DNA from: Campylobacterota bacterium
Lineage (GTDB): Bacteria > Campylobacterota > Campylobacteria > Campylobacterales > Sulfurospirillaceae
Length of the DNA: 23,223 bases
Reading direction: 5' to 3'
Assembly (NCBI GenBank): GCA_009930355.1
Contig: RZYK01000011.1
Location: 1 to 23,223, forward strand
The translations under genes were made by a program, and so were the position numbers. Numbering within the stretch: the first letter of the stretch is position 1; each line of letters opens with the position of its first letter. This document shows, one piece after another, positions 20,138 through 23,223 of the stretch. The notes under the pieces are model-generated. The model saw nothing but the letters and a program-made list of their open reading frames with translations, did no database searches and was not told where the DNA came from.

Positions 20138-20159
20138 TATCGAATAAATTATCGAATAA
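20138..20159 (-). promoter_or_regulatory. 10-bp direct repeat upstream of dut
   Basis: On the plus strand TATCGAATAA occurs at 20138-20147 and again at 20150-20159, 12 bp start to start. It lies in the 90-bp gap before dut, where a minus-strand promoter could begin with TTGTTA (inside the second copy) and a TATATG or TATGAT -10. It could be a regulator site on an internal promoter of the long operon. Confidence 0.4.
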
Positions 20160-20179
20160 CAAGCACAAAAATTAAAAAC

Positions 20180-20476
20180 TCAACCTCTCAATTCAACCTC
20201 AACCAAACCTTCGCCAGGGATAAATTCGTACTTGACGCCTTTACTAACAAAATACAAATTTAAATCTCTAAAAAATTTATGAGCATACAAACAACTCAAA
20301 ACAAAATTTTTGTGCTTTGAGTGCTCATTCTCGTAATTAACAATCGCATTAAACAGAAGTGTTTTAGTTCTATCTGATTCCCACCCAATAATTTTATCAC
20401 ACATTTCCTCAGCAAATCTAATAGCGCCGTATGCTGAGAAAAATCCAATTGCAAACGCAAGTGCATAATTGTTCAC
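20180..20476 (-). CDS. small protein with one N-terminal membrane segment
   Basis: 98 aa with a GTG start overlapping the preceding stop as GTGA; GAGGAG lies 8 bases upstream inside that gene. Residues ~4-20 (YALAFAIGFFSAYGAIRF) form a membrane segment or signal anchor; the rest is soluble and mostly helical, ending in a beta-type tail (KYEFIPGEGLVEVELRG). The family is not recognised. It is tightly coupled to the small membrane protein upstream, so the two may act together at the inner membrane. Confidence 0.7.
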   Translation of the reverse strand: MNNYALAFAIGFFSAYGAIRFAEEMCDKIIGWESDRTKTLLFNAIVNYENEHSKHKNFVLSCLYAHKFFRDLNLYFVSKGVKYEFIPGEGLVEVELRG

Positions 20477-20676
20477 TTCTTCATCTCCTCGTAAGTTTTG
20501 TGAGCAAATAGTGCAATCAACATAACATAAATCGTAAATGTTTTTGTTGTAATTTCACCTGCAACTAAATCAAAAATAAACACTACAATCCAGACAATAG
20601 TAGTTATAAGCCAAAATCTTTTATAGTCGTTTAATTTGGCATTATTAACAACAAGCCAATTATAAATCTTTTTCAT
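20473..20676 (-). CDS. small membrane protein with two transmembrane segments
   Basis: 67 aa, AGGAG 8 bases before the ATG. Basic N-terminus (MKKIYNWLVVNNAKLNDYKR), hydrophobic segments at ~21-39 (FWLITTIVWIVVFIFDLVA) and ~46-60 (TFTIYVMLIALFAHK), basic end. Such a hairpin-like membrane protein could be a lysis, superinfection-exclusion or membrane-anchoring factor; the sequence does not discriminate. It lies 10 bases after the RuvC-like gene and overlaps the next gene by 4 bases. Confidence 0.7.
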   Translation of the reverse strand: MKKIYNWLVVNNAKLNDYKRFWLITTIVWIVVFIFDLVAGEITTKTFTIYVMLIALFAHKTYEEMKK

Positions 20677-20685
20677 AATACACTC

Positions 20686-21243
20686 CTATTGTAAAAGCTT
20701 AACAAGGGTGCAATTTTCAAGCGCATAATACGCCCCAACAGCGTCAGCTATATGCTCAAACGAGCCGCCTGGATATTCGTCCAGCTCTTTTGTTAGGCGA
20801 TAATAACAAGCCCTTCCTGTGGTCCTATAAGATCCACCACATCGCCTAACGGCCTCATTCATCATCTCTTCTTTTGAGGCAGAACGCTTTCCAGTCATTA
20901 CCTTTTTGTTGTCGATTGGGGTACACCATTCACAGGGGACTCCTGCCATTGCCGCAACAGCCGAAATAACTCCGGTTGCGAGCGCCATGTGTGTGATTGC
21001 TCTTGCGCTCTGTGCGCCTCCACTTGGTAACTCTCCGACAATACCCTTGACATCATACTCTTTGATAATTCGCTTAAATGCATTGGCCATCTCCATTGAG
21101 CGGGATGAATTGTCATCCGCAGTTCTTACGGTCTTCTTTGTTGAAGATTCCGTCTTTACAACACCACATGCAACCGGCTTATTATTTTCCCAAATCACAT
21201 ATCCGGTTGCAGAAAATCCAACATCTAATGACATTAACGACAT
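20686..21243 (-). CDS. RuvC-like Holliday-junction nuclease
   Basis: 185 aa from the ATG at 21243; AAGGA is 7 bases upstream, whereas the in-frame ATG at 21261 has none. The RNase H fold is shown by D7 in LMSLDVGFSATGYVIWE, E71 in GIVGELPSGGAQSARA and H164/D167 in EHIADAVGAYYAL, matching the order D...E...H/D...D of RuvC-type resolvases. Phage proteins of this type cut branched DNA after recombination or during replication. It is in the same operon as the Rad50-like ATPase. Specificity is inferred only from the fold. Confidence 0.85.
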   Translation of the reverse strand: MSLMSLDVGFSATGYVIWENNKPVACGVVKTESSTKKTVRTADDNSSRSMEMANAFKRIIKEYDVKGIVGELPSGGAQSARAITHMALATGVISAVAAMAGVPCEWCTPIDNKKVMTGKRSASKEEMMNEAVRRCGGSYRTTGRACYYRLTKELDEYPGGSFEHIADAVGAYYALENCTLVKLLQ

Positions 21244-21303
21244 ACAAAAATCCTTATACATGGTTATATTTTTTAATCAATACAAAATCGTTTTTACCAC
21301 AAG

Positions 21304-21326
21304 TCATCGCTACAAAGCCGCGATGA
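21304..21326. repeat. short inverted repeat before the RuvC-like gene
   Basis: TCATCGC / GCGATGA, 7-bp arms, 9-bp spacer, in the ~110-bp gap between the acetyltransferase and the RuvC-like gene. It has no T-run and no convincing promoter beside it. It may be an mRNA hairpin or processing site. Confidence 0.4.
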
Positions 21327-21354
21327 AGGCTATTAAAAAGATTCACAACAAGAC

Positions 21355-21726
21355 TTAATCTAAAACAACATCAACGTCAATCTTTGGAAGTCTATACCCA
21401 ATTTGTCTGCTATCAAAAACAAATCCAAATTTTTCATAAAAAGACTGCAATTCATCGTTATTCATTTCTCCGTATGAGCTAACACCAATTACAGATGCAA
21501 ACCCATTCACGTCAAGCCATTCACACATTTCAGTCATTAATTGTTTTCCGAAACCTTTTCCACGCATTCTCTCACAAACATTTACACGTGCAACCCAATA
21601 AACATGATATTGCGACAAATCGACTCCATCTGGAGTACATGTTCCAAACATATCTAGCGTTAAATCAGCAATAGAAATATTATGGTCATGAATAATCATG
21701 AACGATTTATGCTGCTCTGGATTCAT
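21355..21726 (-). CDS. GNAT-family N-acetyltransferase
   Basis: 123 aa, start overlapping the preceding stop as TAATG with GGAGG upstream. The acetyl-CoA pyrophosphate loop is RMRGKGFGKQLM (motif A, R53-x2-G56-x-G58), preceded by the strand VYWVARVNV and followed by the helix; motif B is represented by ELQSFYEKFGFVFDSRQIGY. The N-terminus is shortened relative to typical GNATs (~140-170 aa). The substrate is unknown; phage GNATs may modify host proteins, DNA-linked bases or small molecules. Its context is a DNA-repair and nucleotide operon. Confidence 0.85.
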   Translation of the reverse strand: MNPEQHKSFMIIHDHNISIADLTLDMFGTCTPDGVDLSQYHVYWVARVNVCERMRGKGFGKQLMTEMCEWLDVNGFASVIGVSSYGEMNNDELQSFYEKFGFVFDSRQIGYRLPKIDVDVVLD

Positions 21727-23223
21727 TATTCCTCCAATAACTTTGCAAGTCCAGATTTCTTTTCCACTACAATTCTATTAGACACCATATCTTTAATGGC
21801 CTGATTATGCGTAACAATAAATACGTTTGTGTCTTTTGCGACAAGCCCACATAATTCAACTGCGGCTTCAGCAGATCCAGCGTCCAAAGCCTCAAATGGC
21901 TCGTCAAGGAACAAAATATTAATCGGATTCTTTATCATTCTCCGCATAAGAGAATTAAACGCGAGTGAGATACATAAATCAATCTTTTGTTTTTCTCCGC
22001 CAGAATTACCTTTATAAGAAGATGCTCCATGCGTATTTTCAACAACAATCTCAAATTTCTCACGAATTGACCCAGATTTCAAAATCTTCATGGTAGATAC
22101 TTCAACATTAATATCATCAACAATGGCCATATATTCAGAAATAATCTTGTTTAATTCTGGAGTAATAGTATCAAAAACCCTATTTTTAATTCCAGAATTT
22201 CCAAAAGCAGACTGGAGAAGTTTCAAATCATCAACCATGCATGTCAATTCTTCAAGTTGCTTTAAGCTTGCATCAATGTTTTCTCTAATCTCAGAGAGTG
22301 AAGCCAAACTTGTTTCAAACTGTTTTATGTACGGATTAATAGTTGTTTGCACACGATGATATTGGGCTTGATATTCCTCAATCCTGTTCATAAATGACCC
22401 AATCACCTCTTCATCATCCATCTTTAAAAGCTCTGAATTAGCAATCTCGGCTTCATGTTTCATTTTCAATAAAGATGACAACGCTTCTTTAATTTTTAAC
22501 TTAGATTCAGATAGAGATTTCTCTTTGGCCACAGCCCCCGACAACATTAAAATAAGTGTCTCCAAATCACATTCAGCCTTGTCTTTATTTGATTTATAAA
22601 TAGCAACGGTTGGATCAATGTCTTCCGCCCTGTATGGCCTAGAACATGTCTCACAAGGCTTACCAATCAATTCAGATGCAGATTTTATTTTCGATTCAAG
22701 AACTAAAATGTTCCTTTTCAATGAATTTATTTCGTTACCAATCGAAGTTTGATTTGAATTGTTTTTTTTGAGTTCAAAATCTAATTGTGAATCGAGATCA
22801 GATATTTGAATATATTTCTCACTCTTGTCATCGAAATCATAGACTTTTGACTGAAGATCAACCCTGCGTTTATCGGCATTTGATACATAATCATCGTGGT
22901 CTTTTTTTGTTAAAGAAATAGCTCCCAAAATCGAATCAAGGTTTTTATTTCTCATTTCTTCGTATGAACCAATCGAACATTTTATGGTCTCGACAATATC
23001 AGCAGAAGATTTCTCTTCAATTTTAAGTCGCTCTAATTCTCTGGAGACAATGGATAATTTGCCAGATACAGCATTTACTTCATTTTTGAAAATAAGCTCA
23101 GTATCCGAAAGAACAGTCAAAGCCAAAGATTCCTCAAAAACCGCCTTTAATTCAGCGTCAGATAATCCAGCAAAACTTTTTATATCCTCCTGTCCAAAAT
23201 ACAAAATCTTACTGAATGTCAAA
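21726..23223 (-). CDS. Rad50/SbcC/gp46-like recombination ATPase, 5' end beyond window
   Basis: At least 499 codons, open to the window edge; Walker A and the true start are missing. The visible part begins in the Q-loop region (LYFGQEDIKSFAGLSDAELK), then has long coiled coils around a zinc-hook-like CETC (190-193 of the visible chain), then the second ATPase half: signature NSGGEKQK (406-413), Walker B ILFLDEPFEALD (436-447) and the H-loop VTHN (470-473). In phages this ATPase pairs with an Mre11/gp47-type nuclease for end resection. The partner gene is not in the window. The CETC spacing equals Rad50's CxxC. Confidence 0.92.
   Translation of the reverse strand, partial: LTFSKILYFGQEDIKSFAGLSDAELKAVFEESLALTVLSDTELIFKNEVNAVSGKLSIVSRELERLKIEEKSSADIVETIKCSIGSYEEMRNKNLDSILGAISLTKKDHDDYVSNADKRRVDLQSKVYDFDDKSEKYIQISDLDSQLDFELKKNNSNQTSIGNEINSLKRNILVLESKIKSASELIGKPCETCSRPYRAEDIDPTVAIYKSNKDKAECDLETLILMLSGAVAKEKSLSESKLKIKEALSSLLKMKHEAEIANSELLKMDDEEVIGSFMNRIEEYQAQYHRVQTTINPYIKQFETSLASLSEIRENIDASLKQLEELTCMVDDLKLLQSAFGNSGIKNRVFDTITPELNKIISEYMAIVDDINVEVSTMKILKSGSIREKFEIVVENTHGASSYKGNSGGEKQKIDLCISLAFNSLMRRMIKNPINILFLDEPFEALDAGSAEAAVELCGLVAKDTNVFIVTHNQAIKDMVSNRIVVEKKSGLAKLLEE

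Noticed and set aside
1..23223. CRISPR arrays, tRNA and rRNA genes.
   Set aside because: No regularly spaced direct repeats, no cloverleaf-like segments with a GTTCRA-type T-arm, and no rRNA-like GC-rich conserved stretches were seen by eye; no tRNA or CRISPR search program was run.

Overview
The window looks like part of the genome of an AT-rich, strictly lytic-type tailed phage (or a large phage-like element). The genes are densely packed with 1-11 nt overlaps. Short unknown proteins are mixed with a DNA-metabolism block: Rad50/gp46-like ATPase, RuvC-like nuclease, dUTPase, class III ribonucleotide reductase NrdD with its activase NrdG, PIN-PhoH ATPase, ThyX and a dNMP-kinase-like protein. 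There are no tRNA, rRNA or CRISPR features. NrdD/NrdG require anaerobic conditions, so the host is probably an anaerobe or facultative anaerobe. A host genus cannot be given from the sequence; a small protein with a type-I signal peptide and a membrane-anchored 3D-domain protein fit a bacterial host with an accessible envelope.

Nearly everything is on the minus strand. Reading in the direction of transcription (right to left): 23223-13228 is one long operon: Rad50-like ATPase, GNAT acetyltransferase, RuvC-like nuclease, two small membrane proteins, dUTPase, a small protein, the 3D-domain protein, a 52-aa membrane protein, a small ribbon-helix-helix-like protein, NrdD, NrdG and PhoH. It ends at a terminator at 13170-13191. 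NrdD carries a 170-aa mini-intein in its conserved SSCCRL motif, and PhoH carries a 356-aa LAGLIDADG intein directly after its Walker B DE. Next, 12853-11620 is a thyX + nucleotide-kinase pair. Between it and phoH lies the only plus-strand gene, a 47-aa ORF with its own promoter, palindrome and terminator. From 11526 to 3452 there are short transcription units of unknown proteins, most bounded by clear hairpin terminators. At 3295-2069 a TnpB-type (IS200/IS605-family) element without tnpA is inserted, its right end abutting the start codon of a 46-aa ORF. A small protein, a methyltransferase and a partial unknown gene complete the left end.

The minus-strand units share a recognisable promoter form: TTGNNN, exactly 16 bp, then TAWTGT or a close relative, usually followed by a leader and a GGAG-type Shine-Dalgarno. 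Three leaders contain long inverted repeats. The nucleotide genes together would supply dNTPs anaerobically (NrdD/NrdG), remove dUTP (Dut), make dTMP (ThyX) and phosphorylate dNMPs, while the Rad50-like and RuvC-like proteins would process recombining or branched phage DNA. Most other genes are unrecognised and are described by what can be seen in them.
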